A DNA stretch of 60,000 nucleotides from Membranipora membranacea. Its lineage: Eukaryota > Bryozoa > Gymnolaemata > Cheilostomatida > Membraniporidae. Both the position numbers and the translations under genes were made by a program. The stretch covers positions 746,001 to 806,000 of the forward strand of contig OU612072.1 of NCBI GenBank assembly GCA_914767715.1, in the 5' to 3' direction. The notes beneath the pieces were generated by a model that had not been told where the DNA came from, searched no databases, and saw only the letters and a program-made list of their open reading frames with translations. Shown here piece by piece: positions 44,700-56,630 of the stretch (position 1 is the first letter of the stretch; each line of letters begins with the position of its first letter).

Positions 44700-45340
44700 C
44701 TTTTGTGATATAACGGAGGATAGTTCATTTGCTATGAACACATTCTTCTGTTGCATGTTCTTGTTAAAGTCATCGAGCAACACCTCATGAACATATCGAT
44801 ATCTCGATATCGATATAATTGTGGAATTGGTAATTTATAATTTTAGGTTTTACTAATGGATTAATGGAGTTAATTAGGTCATGAGAATATCTTATTATGA
44901 CTAGTTTACATTTATCTAAACACATCATGATAGATGATATCCGTGAAAACCTCTTATCTGCTTGTGGGCTATTCATTATGAGCTGTTTGATAAATCAAAG
45001 TCATCGAATCAGTGAGCTAATCCACTAACATATACGATGCAGCAAGTCAACCAGAATTTACTTAACCAATTTTATGAATCTGTAGAAACTATATTGCTCA
45101 ACCGGAAGAAAAACACAAGAAATTTAGAAGAATAAAAATGAAACAAAATTCTAATTTGTATCAATTGATATTGATATTGATAAGTTGCAAAAATTGAGTT
45201 AAAAGTTAAAAATTCAAGGATCGAGATTAATGGGTATTTCAATTCACAAAATCACTGCAATACTGAACTAATAAATAGCCAAAGCTGTGGAGAAAAAACA
45301 AGGAGCTGTCAGATCTATAGCACGGAGCGGCAAACAACAT
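44700..45340. other. No gene recognised
   Basis: Contains a short palindrome of ATCGATAT units at about 44793-44815. Nothing else supported. Confidence 0.4.
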
Positions 45341-45344
45341 GCCA

Positions 45345-45800
45345 GATCATGTGAAATGTCATAGCAATTGAGGACGATCGCAACCATGGGGTGCAGATGT
45401 CAAATCTAAAGCAGCAAACAGAAAACTAGCAAGCAGACTTTGTCTACCCATAGGATACCGATGTCAGACACAATAAGGATATTCAACATATTAGCCAGTA
45501 TATCATCAACAGCACACTCAACCTCGACTCGAGGACACACAGTTAACAGTCAGTACACAATCAGCAGTACATTTAACCTCGAGTCAATTAAATAAAGGTG
45601 GTGCTAACAGAGACAATGCAGAATTAGCATATGATACCATTAGTTGACTTACACCAACCCACTCTTGCGGCCGATCAACCCTCTTTGTGGTAATTAAAAA
45701 TAGTTTGAATCTTGTTTTTTTGCTTATGTACATCAGCAGTTCTTTTAATGTCTCTGGAACCATGCCATATATCATGGTTGGTCATTGGAAAGGCCTCCTC
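45345..45800 (-). repeat. Dispersed repeat, inverted partner of 38.70-39.09 kb
   Basis: On the minus strand the order of shared words is the same as in the 38.7 kb copy. This copy carries an extra segment around GATATACTGGCTAATATG. The minus ORF 45584-45775 lies inside it and is probably not a gene. Confidence 0.75.
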
Positions 45801-47445
45801 TTTTGTACCTTCATTCGGCAGTTAGGCTAGTTTTTAAGGAAGCATGAAACTTGGTAAAAGGAGACATGCATTGTTGAGTTGAATTGTGTTTAAATTAAAT
45901 GACTTGGAAATTATATGTTAAAAATTAAATGACATGCACTCTTGAGTTGATTTCTCACGCTTGAATTAAATGTGACAATGTCTAGATAATTGTACAACAA
46001 CATGAGAATTTATCTGACCAAGCTCGCAGGTTATTGAATCTGTTTTTTGTTTTCTACAAGGTTTTGGTTACTTGCTTTTACCATATATGGCAATATCAAA
46101 CCCGCAAACAATCTACCATACCCACTGAGTTGGTACTTGATTGACTGAAGACAAGAAGGAATACTATTTCTTGTTACCTTGATGATAATCCAGTACGGCA
46201 GCTATGTCACACATGATGGCATTACTTGTACTGGTTTATCTAATCGTTGATTAAAATGCTGTGAGCCCATTGCTAGAAGCTTGTATAACTGGTGTTTGAT
46301 AGGAGGGGCCAGTGAACATGACCCTAGTATTTTCAGCAGGTAGGCTCTGAAATACCCCGCAAAACTTGCATTGTTGTTATGAAAATAAGTTGACAATATT
46401 CAAGTTTAGTAGTAACAGGGGACTTTTTGATGGGATTTTGAATGGTTTAGTTGGTGTTGTTTGCCAATTCTTACACGGTATGAGGGTTGCAGGTCATCAA
46501 TTGGTTTCAAGACTGCACATTGTGACATAAGATATAACCAATAGTCTAATGTTGCTGCTGCCCTAAATATTTTCATCAAGTCTCAAGTTAAGACTGTCAA
46601 ATGAAGTAAGCAACAGTGCAGAATGTTTGATGCAGAAAAGTTAAATCATGTAGCTCATGAATAATCAACCTCATTCAATGCATCTTCAAAGGGTGGTTTT
46701 TGTAGACAGCCAAAATTTGAAATTAACCTTCCAAAAGGGGCTGAACTGCCTTAAAATCTTCTTCTATTCCTGAAAATTTTTATAGGGTAAGAGAGGACCC
46801 CAATATTCATTCTTGATGGTACTGCAACACATCTCCAACAGCCACTGCCACTTCAATATCCATGGATAGAGTAGGCCCAGCATTGCAAAAAACTATGATT
46901 GTTCTTTAGGCCCACAATTTGGAACGTCCCTACACCAAAAATTCTTTTTACGCAGACAAGGTGTCTTTTACTTATTGTCGGCAACAAAACTAAAATATTG
47001 TGTCTAAAAACAGTAAATTGGTCACTATAGCCACGATAAAAGCAATCATTGTGGGAAATTCCATTTAGCCCGGCATGTCTGTGTCATATTCAGCATGCAG
47101 CATTATGGTTTATGATCTGTTGATTCATAATTTGATACACATTATATTGTGACACTGTTATTAAGGTAATGGCAAAGACTGACAAAGAAGTTAAAATACC
47201 TTAGATACTCTCTTTCTGTGCACATCAGAGATATTGCAGAAAAAAAATAGGATTCTGAAATTTCATTCCTGGGTAGTTATAGGGTTGACAATATTTAGGT
47301 CCAAAAACCTGGAAATTCCAGAGTCTGGTTTTTCCGGTCCTGCACAGGGGTCGTTGCTCTGGGGTAGCTAAGACGATGAGTAAGACGTAACGTTCTGAAA
47401 GGCAGCAATGAATAACGCTCTCATTTCTCCTCAATGCTCAGCAGT
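45801..47445. other. No gene recognised
   Basis: AT-rich, no coherent coding region, no repeat structure noticed. Confidence 0.45.
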
Positions 47446-47449
47446 GTTC

Positions 47450-48023
47450 ATAACAAATATATTTATATTTTTTTGGTGAATAATAAGACAACCTATTGTT
47501 ATTTTTTGATTGTTATTTGTTGATTGTTCCAGCCCCCAGCACCCTAGGGTGTATACCTCTCCTGTGTACTTGTCTACTGACTGACTCATGGAAAGACATG
47601 TGACAGCATGGAAAGACATGCTGACAAGCTGGAAAGACAGCTAAACCTACTACAAGGGGTCCCAGCAATGGGCCATGTAAAGCCAATAACCCTAACACGT
47701 ACGCTGTGTTTCATAGGGTGGCAATGGTGGATTGAAATGTGCTGTGGGATGAGAGACCACAACTCCGAGTAGTGAATAGCAGGCTATCTAATTAGCGCCA
47801 TCGACCCATTCTTTTTTGGGGATGGTGAGATGGCGCAATCGGTTAGCGCGCTTGCTATTCGCTGCCAGGCGATTAGTGCAACAGGAGTTGTGGGTTCGAG
47901 TCCCACTGGGGGAGCTTTCATTGTTGATTGTTCCAGCCCCCAGCACCCTAGGGTGTATACCTCTCCATAACAAATATATTTATATTTTTTTGGTGAATAA
48001 TAAGACAACCTATTGTTATTTTT
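47450..48023. repeat. A-B ... B-A direct repeat arrangement around a SINE head
   Basis: Unit A (57 bp, ATAACAAATATATTTATATT...) is at 47450-47506 and 47967-48023. Unit B (about 36-43 bp, containing CCCCCAGCACCCTAGGGTGT) is at about 47520-47562 and 47931-47966. All four are in the same orientation, so the order is A, B, spacer, B, A. Confidence 0.85.
47822..47915 (+). mobile_element. tRNA-derived SINE head
   Basis: TGGCGCAATCGG (47831-47842) matches the pol III A-box consensus and GGTTCGAGTCC (47893-47903) the B box. The interval contains a longer variable region than a plain tRNA, and the 5' and 3' ends do not pair as an acceptor stem. A SINE or tRNA pseudogene is favoured. Confidence 0.65.
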
Positions 48024-48263
48024 ACCTAACAATCATCAGTAAAGTAACAGATAGCTTAGATCCCGTTGTTATGAGTATTATTTGTCTTTTGCCATTCTGT
48101 AACTCAATCAAAAAGGACAAAAACAGTGTAGAAAAATAATCATTATCAAATTAAAGAGGTTTGAAGGACAGGCAACATCCCAAAGAAGCTCAAGTCTAGC
48201 TCTACCCCCTTCCCCCAACATGACATAGCATAGACAAACCCCCATTGCTAATCCCAGATCAAC

Positions 48264-48752
48264 TCATTCAACAAAATCCAGTCTATCTATAGGCATCAAA
48301 CAACTACGCAAACCTCCACGTCGCTTCATAGGATACACTCTTTCAGGTAGAATCGCTCCAAAATAAAACTCACGCTGTTTAGGAAGCATTACTGTAAAAA
48401 ACATTTCACTATCTCGCTCTACTCTCACAGCACATTTGCTCTCATGACCAGCCACCACAAGCATACAGTACGACAAATCAAACACTTCAAGCAATCCCTG
48501 GATCTGGTAATAATAATCATGACGCTTCTTTAGGATTAGTTGGCCATCCTTCTTTGCTAGAAAAAAAGATGGTATCAAATCAGGGGCAGTAAAAATAGAT
48601 GTCTCAGAGGTTTGAAGACCATAGGGGGCTTTGAATTCTAGTAGAAATCTCTCATCCGTAACCGTGTTGATTGCAATCCCATCGGGAGAACTTGCAATAT
48701 ATTTAAATGCACGGTGACCAACAAGAAAAATGAACAGTCTGACACGAATAAG
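48264..48752 (-). CDS. YqaJ/lambda-exonuclease-type nuclease fragment
   Basis: The minus frame is open from a TGA at about 48755 to the stop at 48264, about 160 codons. Motifs in order: SSPDGIA (catalytic Asp), LLEFKAPYG (the E-x-K pair), KKRHDYYYQIQGLLEV (the QxxG block), then CAVRVERD and EFYFGAILPE. These are the ordered blocks of PD-(D/E)xK nucleases of the YqaJ family, which degrade or process DNA ends. The family's N-terminal third is missing, so this is either the last exon of a spliced gene or a fragment left by a mobile element; such genes are multi-copy in several marine invertebrates. The catalytic residues visible are intact. Confidence 0.7.
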   Translation of the reverse strand, partial: LIRVRLFIFLVGHRAFKYIASSPDGIAINTVTDERFLLEFKAPYGLQTSETSIFTAPDLIPSFFLAKKDGQLILKKRHDYYYQIQGLLEVFDLSYCMLVVAGHESKCAVRVERDSEMFFTVMLPKQREFYFGAILPERVYPMKRRGGLRSCLMPIDRLDFVE

Positions 48753-48759
48753 TCATCAA

Positions 48760-49665
48760 ATCTATTGTCTACCCAAGATTTTCATGTAGTTTTCTTAAAA
48801 ATAACAAAAATCAGCTTCCAAAAATCAATCAGCAGAGTGAATTATTGTGTGTGAGGAATGTGTAGCTATATAACAATTTGCAATAACAATAAGTATTTGA
48901 GGAAACTTGTCCTCTATGAAAGTCCTACTTATGACGTGAAATTCAGCATAACCCATGTGAATAAGGACTCATCATGCATTTGTCGCAAAAATTGTTGACT
49001 GTTGATGTATCAAACTGGTTGGGGAGAAAGGAGAACTGACCTAAACTTCCTCTTCTCAGTTCATTAAAGTCAATTTGGGCAAATCTTGGGCTAAGAAGTT
49101 GTCTTCTCTTATTGCTGAAATTTGGTGGCTCATTTGCAGTATAGAGTTATCACCCCATCTATCTATCTGTGTAAAACATTTTAGTTTCAAGCATGTGGAT
49201 AGACTGCTTCACATAGTAAAGGGATTCAGTTAACAATAGTCAAGGAAAGAGATTTTTACTCCTTGGTCAAGGTACCTGCGAGCTTTGCGTCAAGGGGAAA
49301 GTTATGGGAAGCTTGATGCCAAAAACTCCTTTCATCTATTTGTCACAATTATAGGGTTCTGGAGAATGAACTGAATTCAAAGTTTTTGATTACAGTAAAA
49401 AATAGAATATGCAGGCTCTCCCGTAAAAATTTCTCTTTGTACAGCCTTACTCCACAATTAGACATGAAGTTTTATGCTTAAATTACACCTAACTATCCTA
49501 GCTAAACTGATACGGTGGGTATAGCTAGGAAGGCAGTATTGTGGCAGTTTTTACAATAGGATTAACTATTACAATCCTTGAATGATGCTGCCACAATGTA
49601 CCCTTGGTCTGTGCAATCATTGAACCTTAAATTTATCGAAAGGGCCTCATATCAAATGTGTCTGC
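48760..49665. other. No gene recognised
   Basis: Could contain upstream exons of the minus-strand YqaJ fragment, but none could be identified. Confidence 0.35.
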
Positions 49666-49672
49666 GGTCCAT

Positions 49673-50254
49673 CATCTACTGGGCTTTGGTTAGCACCCAG
49701 GTGTGCTCCGACCTGCCTGCAAACAGAGAGCAACCTGGCGCAGATATTGTGGCCTGGCCACTAAGGCAACGAATTTCGCCGCCTATGCTCCGGGATGTGG
49801 CTTGTGACAAGACATCTGATTTAAATCAACCTTCAATTTTAATCAGTCTTGAGACACAAAGGTTATCCTCAGGTTTTGATATTCTACTATTACATTGCCT
49901 TTAAATCATTTGGAAAAGATAAACAAGGCACAACAGTAACAAATTCTTTCCCTGTAATGAAACACAGAGACTGCAATACAACTGGTTGTTTACAAATAAG
50001 ATTTTCTTGAGGGATTAGAAAATTTACTGTGAGAAAACAATGTCTGTAATTGCTATAACTGATATCTTCATCCAGCTTAGGTCTCAATTGTACTTGGATC
50101 ATTTCAATGCACCGCATGTAGAATTGCTTCAGATTTTGTTTGGAGGCCATCTCAGATTTGTTGTTTATTGAGGCAGCCCACCTGTTTGGCTAACCGAATC
50201 CTCAAAAGTAACAACATTATAACTTGTTGCAGTATAGATGCAGTCCCAGGGCAC
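49673..50254. repeat. ~0.6 kb direct duplication, copy A
   Basis: Matches 50613-51241 in the same orientation with about 5% differences. Contains a GC-richer block (GTGTGCTCCGACCTGCCTGC...) and a minus-strand ORF (49890-50150, MASKQNLKQF...LDEDISYSNYRHCF) of unknown family. Confidence 0.9.
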
Positions 50255-50612
50255 CCTCTACTTGATTGTGCAATAACTCCCGGAAGAAGGTTTACCCGGC
50301 TAACCAAGAGTGACGTGATCGCAACACTGTATAACTTTTTAGAAGCATGGACCATGTTTTTGTTGAGTAAAGAGAGTGTGGATAATTGAATGTCGACAAG
50401 GTGTCATGGTCGATTGCAAAAATGTAAATATATGAGTAGCCAGCCACTAAAGCCTATTGATTCAACATAATATGATATGATATTTTAGATGCAATAAAAT
50501 TGGTATAAAAAAATGGGGCACTCAATATGGGCTAAATTTTTTGTATCAGAACTGGGGTTTCGGGCTTGGAATGCTGGTTGGAAAATATATTTGGACTGAG
50601 CAGGATTACAAA
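50255..50612. other. Spacer between the two 0.6 kb duplicates
   Basis: Not shared with either duplicate flank. No gene seen. Confidence 0.5.
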
Positions 50613-51241
50613 TTATCTACCACTGGGCTATGGTTGGAACCCAGGTGTGCTCCGACCTGCCTGCAAACAGAGAGCAACCTGGCGCAGATATTGCGGCCTG
50701 GCCACTAAGGCAACAAATTTTGCCGCCTATGCTCCAGGATGTTGCTTGCGACAAGACATCTGATTTAATTCAACCTTCAATTTTAATCTGATGTAATAAT
50801 GCTATAATACATAAATATCATAAGAAGCAACAAGTCTTGAGACACAAAGGTAATCCTCAGGTTTTGATATTCTAAAATTACATTGCCTTTAAATCCTTTG
50901 GAAAAGATAAACAAGGCACAACAGTAACAAATTCTTTCCCTGTAATGAAACACAGAGACTGCAATACACTGGTTGTTTACAAATAAGATTTTCTTGAGGG
51001 ATTAGAAAATTTACTCTGAGAAAACAATGTCTGTAATTGCTCAATCCGATATCTTCATCCAGCAGAGGTCTCAATTGTACTTGGATAGTGTTAATGCACT
51101 GCGTGAAGAATTGCATCCAATTTTGTTTGGAGGCCATCTCAGATTTGTTGTTTATTGAGGCAGCCCACCTGTTTGGCTAACCGAATCCTCAAAAGTAACA
51201 ACATTATAACTTGTTGCAGTATAGATGCAGTCCCAGGGCAC
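50613..51241. repeat. ~0.6 kb direct duplication, copy B
   Basis: As copy A but with an extra ~43 bp around 50788-50832 and a frameshifted version of the same minus ORF (50889-51137, MASKQNWMQF). Both copies end at CAGTCCCAGGGCAC. Confidence 0.9.
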
Positions 51242-54165
51242 GATTTTTAAACAAATGTACAAATTCAATCGTAACATGAATGCTGTCAATGGTTATTTCA
51301 GGACTGCAATTCCTTAATGGTGATAGAAACACCAAGGTCGAACATACAGAAACCAGCTCACTGAAAATGCAGCAGAATATTTCACATAGAATATCATGTG
51401 TGTTATTAAGGGTGAGCCCTCCAGACACACAGTTATCATAATCCTATACGCGTCCAGCATAGTTACATTAGTGTGTTTCAATAATAAAAATATTGGGATG
51501 ACATTCGAGTAAAATTTAAGCTCAAACATTTGGGTGTAGTTTGAAAATGCTATCATTGAACGTTATCCACTGAAAAAGCCAAATCCAAACCATGTTTCGG
51601 AATATTAATAATATTAATTATTTTGAGGTCTATAGTCATTCTGATAGAATTTGATGGGTGACTGATGGGTCACCACGATCTATACTGAAAACTTATATCA
51701 ACCAACAGAAATATTCTTTTGTTTAAGTTCAGTATAGCATCTCCATTGTCATTTGTAAATTGCTCCACTCCTTTGATAAAAGGCAATTAGAATTTGTTTG
51801 AAACTGTACACAATGGCATAGAAACTACAAATATATAGGCTCTTTGCACTGCCTTGCGCAGCATTGCCACTGCACTGATGGATGAAATAAACACCGTAAT
51901 GAAAAAGTAAATCGCAATTTTAAATATGTTAAAAAAATATTTCAAACATGCCCTCAAAAGCTCATTTAGATAATGTGATGAACTGATGCTCCAAAAAAAC
52001 CAGATCTCTGTGAGTTACCATGTCGAAGTGTAGTTCTGCCCAAACCGAAAAACACGAACTTGGAGATTTTTTGTCAGATTTGGAGTTTTTTGCAGAAAAA
52101 GATAAATGAATGGTTAGCTGATTGACTAACGATCCAGGTGACCAAATGTGGTTATTCTGAATTAAAAACTGTAGGAAGGAGATAGCTTTTGGAAAAGTAA
52201 GGAGGAGATAACTGCAACTGAGCATTTTTGACTTTAAATAACTGAGTTTTATGGTTTGGAGTTTCTGGGATCACTATCATTAACACATATCTGAGAGTCA
52301 GTTGTTTACACTTAAGATTTCTCATCATGTCAGTGACATTCAGTTGCAAATAATTATGTTAAGTATTGTTATTGTTCATGATGCAGTAATGGTGGATTCA
52401 TCAAGGAATTCAGATTTTTTTTCTGAGCTCTAGTTCCTATTTGTCTCAATCAATAACTAGTTGCCTTGCGAACCTTCCGAACTCAGGGACACAAAGAATG
52501 TCAAAGCAGTGGGAGTAAACCTTCAAAATCCTGTCACAAATTTACTTTATATTATCCGCCATGATAGAGAACACTGGATACTGGCAGAATACGTCTGTCA
52601 CTGAGACTGTCAGAGATGCCAAATTAAGAATTGAGATCAGTGCAACTTTCGGTGCTTTGACAGCTGCTCTCTCAGTCATTGGCTAGGAAGCGCACTGGTG
52701 GTTCTCAAAAATTAACCTGATGGTTAGCTGTGAGATGGTGATTAGTTACACAAACTGGAAGAGGTTCAAGTCTGATTAGACACTTTTGGACTTTTCGGGA
52801 CTCTGTTGAACAGCGCCAGCTTTATTGGACAGAAGCGTTGATGATATATAAACAACGAATCAACTTTTTGGTTTGTGCAACTTTTGGTTAACTTGCGACC
52901 CCAGCAAACCTTGAACGCTGGATACTGACCATGCACTCAAAGTGCAATTAGTCCATAGGCGAGGGCACCCTTGGCATAAACTGTCTCTTTGTCAAAAAAA
53001 GCCTTAATGGATGTTTAGGCATGATCAATTACTAAAAGTGTCCTGCAAATTTTTCATTGAGATTTGTGAAAACATTTTGCTTATAAGAGTCTGACAAATA
53101 GCAGAGAACGGCAGGTGAGTGAGACCTTGCTGAGTGATTGCATGCCACAACAAATAATGATCACCAAACAAAGACCAGACTTGTTTTGTTTTTTCGGTTA
53201 TAGAAAAGACATTTATACCGATAGGAATTGATGACACAGTGAATATATATTTGGCATCGGCCACATCTGATTTAGGGCAGTACCTTTACATAGGGGGTAG
53301 GGGCAGGCCATGGGACCAATGCGTAATAGGGCTCTGTTATGAATGAAAACGAATCAATTCCAAGAATAAATGCCATAAAATATTTCCGCTTTCTCACACC
53401 TGCGAAGGCCAGAAGAACATGATGTTTTTGGGTATACCATAATCAATAACAGCCTCTCACATATGGATGCTTGCAAACATCAGTTATCAACCTCATAGCT
53501 AGGCAGTAATAAGATAATATTGTGACAACGATTACATCTCCAGTGATCCTGCAATACGATAGATAACTCAACACATCAGCTGTGTTATGATGAATCTTTC
53601 TTTATTTGTCAACCAGTGAAGATCATAAACACTAAATAACACAAACCGCAATTATCAGATTAGCAAAGATCAACGCAGTAAAATACTATAAAACTTATCA
53701 ACTATGCCATTCGTATTAGTACAAATATTATACATAATCAATACACAGTTCTTACTAAATTGTGAATTGACTAATTCACACTTTATCGCTCAAAATACAC
53801 AAGAGAGTAAAAAGATAATAGTCGTTCTAGGGAGAGCCAAGCTGGACACTCCTACTTTGCTGCAAGGATTGAGTTACTGTGTAATATAGCTACAAGACAA
53901 AAAGAACATTTCATTGACTGCACTCAATTGAGCCGGCAGTGCATTTAGTACATCATACATTATTTCAGCGTAGTAAAGCCTTGAGCGAAAACAATAGTAG
54001 ACCAGTGTATTTGCGAACATCTAATATTGGTGGTCCAAAAATGTGATGCATTAATAATTCACAACGCAGAATAAAAAACCCAGATATATGATACTAGGAT
54101 AATAAGATAACTGACTTTCAAACACACAAACTTATCCAATAAATTTCTATTGTTTGTTCCGATTA
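51242..54165. other. No gene recognised
   Basis: Several minus-strand ORFs of 65-87 codons (51204-51556, 51962-52349, 53025-53264) show no motif. No repeat structure noticed. Confidence 0.4.
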
Positions 54166-54174
54166 TAGAGGCAT

Positions 54175-54530
54175 TGACGTTAAATAAAGCTACAACTACT
54201 GGCGCCAGTTATTATCTCTGAGAACTGCTCACTATTACTTGTAAAACTTCAGATATACAGACTCAAGGTTTCCACGCTATGATTATCACATTGGCCGATA
54301 AAGATATTCATTGTGTTCGATGAAGCACAAAATTCACTCTACTAAATTATTGGCTAGTTCCAATTGTAGCTCCAGTCAATGGCGATCAGTGTAACCTACT
54401 TGAGAGTGATAACACCCTGACTGTCAAACTCAACATCCCACGAGAGCTGTCTAATCAACCAGTAACCAGTGCAAGAGGAGATTTTGGAACTACTCCCAAA
54501 GTTCTCCAGCCCAGACCTGTATTAAATGGC
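54175..54530 (+). pseudogene. Receptor copy 4: decayed Ig1-type exon
   Basis: Reading along the plus strand: TTTGASYYL then a TGA, LLTITCKTSD, IHCVR then a TGA, and, after further drift, DQCNLLESDNTLTVKLNIPRELSN. These match in order TTTGDSYYIGQ, LTVTCRKS, GCHRD, and DCDVPNNDNSVIIVFNISQELSS of copy 2. Three of the four family cysteines are recognisable. At least two in-frame stops show decay. The last block follows ttgtag, which could be read as an acceptor. Identity is low, so this is an older copy than 1-3. Confidence 0.65.
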
Positions 54531-54601
54531 AACCAAGGTTTCAAACAACTTCTCATTGATGGCCATTGATTAATAGCTATGGCGGCCCATAGCACCTTTA
54601 T

Positions 54602-54689
54602 TAATGCGCATTAGCTAACATGCTAACTCGCTAAGTCGCTAATGCGCATTAGTTAACATGCTAACTCGCTAACTCGCTAATGCGCATTA
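54602..54689. repeat. 38-bp tandem repeat, 2.3 units
   Basis: Units at 54602-54639 and 54640-54677 plus a partial. Each starts with the palindrome TAATGCGCATTA and carries CTAACTCG words. Confidence 0.9.
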
Positions 54690-54759
54690 AGAAATTAAAG
54701 ATTTCCAGAAATATTTTTGGGTCTGTCTTTATGCATGTGCGGGCTATCACTGTCTTGAT

Positions 54760-54812
54760 ATGGCCTCTGTGATTGGTCTTACTTTCAAAATAAGACCAAT
54801 CACAGAGGTCAT
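54760..54812. repeat. Inverted repeat, ~22-bp arms, 9-bp loop
   Basis: CCTCTGTGATTGGTCTTA and its complement TAAGACCAATCACAGAGG, with one mismatch further out. Each arm includes an inverted CCAAT box. It may be a small MITE end or a hairpin. Confidence 0.85.
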
Positions 54813-54819
54813 ACTAATC

Positions 54820-56515
54820 TCTGCTCTACTACTCCTCCACCAAAAAATGATTTAAACCAAGCAATGTAAGTGTTGTGTTGTTGCTGATGGAGTTTTATTG
54901 TAAATGACACCTGTATCCTCATACCATTCATCACTGAGTATGGTAAGGCTATAACTCTCTGGTTTGGTACAACATTAGAGCGTGATGGACAAAGTTTGCA
55001 GACTATTCCATCAGTTATATGTACTCAAATGATAACCTTTCAAACTCAGTATGAGTAAGTATATGATCAAGGAGTCCTTGATATAATATTGATTAGCAAC
55101 TTGCATAGTATACTAGTAGGCCTACCTCAGATTGATTTTGCACAGTTACTACTACATATTGTGGTGTCAACTGTGTGTTAATGAAGTATCTACTAAGCTG
55201 TTCATAGGCCTATGTCACTAGTGTTATCAGGGAACCAGACACACACAAGGCTGCAACTCATCAAATCAACTGTCAGTGACCTGCTGTCTGTGAATGGACA
55301 TGTTTTAAGTTGGAAAACATGGTTTTTTGTCAATGGTTTGCTCATGTCGCTCTAATCAAGGTATTAAGGAAGATATATATGTTGGGTTAGTTGTAGGCCA
55401 AGACGCAAGGGTCATTGTTGTGGTTCTATTGGTATGGTTTCGTCTCATGATCAATGTGAGAGATATTTAGAAATATCTAATCTAATGCAACATATATTGG
55501 ATGTATATATAATTGGAGGACAAGTAAATCCCGGCATGTTAAAAAAGCTAATGCCAACTTAGGGATTGAGTTCCAGTTCTAGAACTTCAGAGAGTGCCTA
55601 CAATCCCAATCATATTCATAAAGGCTTAAAAAGAGGTTTCAACAAATGAAGTGCAATGCTCATGCAATGATGCCCAGTTCACACCACCTGGTCGCACACA
55701 AATATTCAGCCAAATTATCCTTTATAGCAAGATATTTGTTACATACCCCTGGTTTTATGTTTTTTTGGCCTTTTTCTCAAGGTAAGTGGAAATTGCATCA
55801 CTTTTTCTCTTCAGGCGCCCATGTATTCAGAGTGATTGTCAATGTGATTCACAAACATGAGCCTAGTGGATAATTTTTATGGGAGTAGCCTACCCTCCCT
55901 GGGATTGTCAGGATGGGACCATTACCGTAACCATACTATGCCATTTATAAGCTTTACCTTCTTCACATCCAAAATCCCAGTCTTCACACCTTGTATTCAG
56001 ATATTTAGCCTTGATTTGAGCTTTGTGTCAAAGCCTTTACTCTTAGTAGTTCAAAGTTTAGTAAACAATCTGGTCAAGGTATTGTCATTGTAGAGGCCAG
56101 CCCAGTTCGGATACAATTTGTCCTCTGCCCCCAGAGAGCATTGGATTTGACCAATAAGATTTAATTATTTTTATTGAACCCCTGACTGAAGACCAGGCCT
56201 TTGTCAACTTTAATTAAAACAGGGCACTAATAATGAATTGCCAATATTATCCGGCTGGCGGGAATAGACGCAGTAAATTGGTAAAAAAAACAGTTTCTTC
56301 ACACCTTGATTCACCCTATTTTCTGCTTTATACTGTAATATATATATTAAAATGTATCCTAAAATGAAAACCATCATAGATTTTTTGCACTCAAACCCCT
56401 TGTCAATACAATTGGCAATACAGTAAAAATGACCAGCGGTTTGTTAGGGTCCTCAAAATAGCAATTTTGTGCCCAGTGAAATCCTTGGACTGAAAAAATA
56501 ATTCAATTGTAATAT
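54820..56515. other. No gene recognised
   Basis: Plus-strand ORFs at 55646-55873 and 55857-56093 lack motifs and splice context. This would be the intron region if the acidic exon at 56.5 kb belongs with receptor copy 4. Confidence 0.35.
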
Positions 56516-56522
56516 TTTAAAG

Positions 56523-56630
56523 ATGATGGTGATGGAGAAGAGAGCGATGGTACAAATGATAACAATGGAAGGCATGATGACAATGGTATACCTTTATCAC
56601 TACCAACATTAGATCCAAAGACTGCTTTTG
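56523..56630 (+). CDS. Candidate acidic linker exon (phase 1-1)
   Basis: The 108-nt segment after attttaaag and before gtgagt reads DDGDGEESDGTNDNNG, RHDDNGIPLSL and PTLDPKTAF. It fits phase 1 at both ends, like the receptor exons. The Asp/Asn/Gly-rich composition suits an extracellular stalk or linker. It lies about 2 kb downstream of receptor copy 4 on the same strand; membership is speculative. Confidence 0.35.

Noticed and set aside
47822-47915. tRNA gene
   Set aside because: A and B boxes are good, but no acceptor stem pairs and the spacing between boxes is too long for a plain tRNA; called a SINE head.
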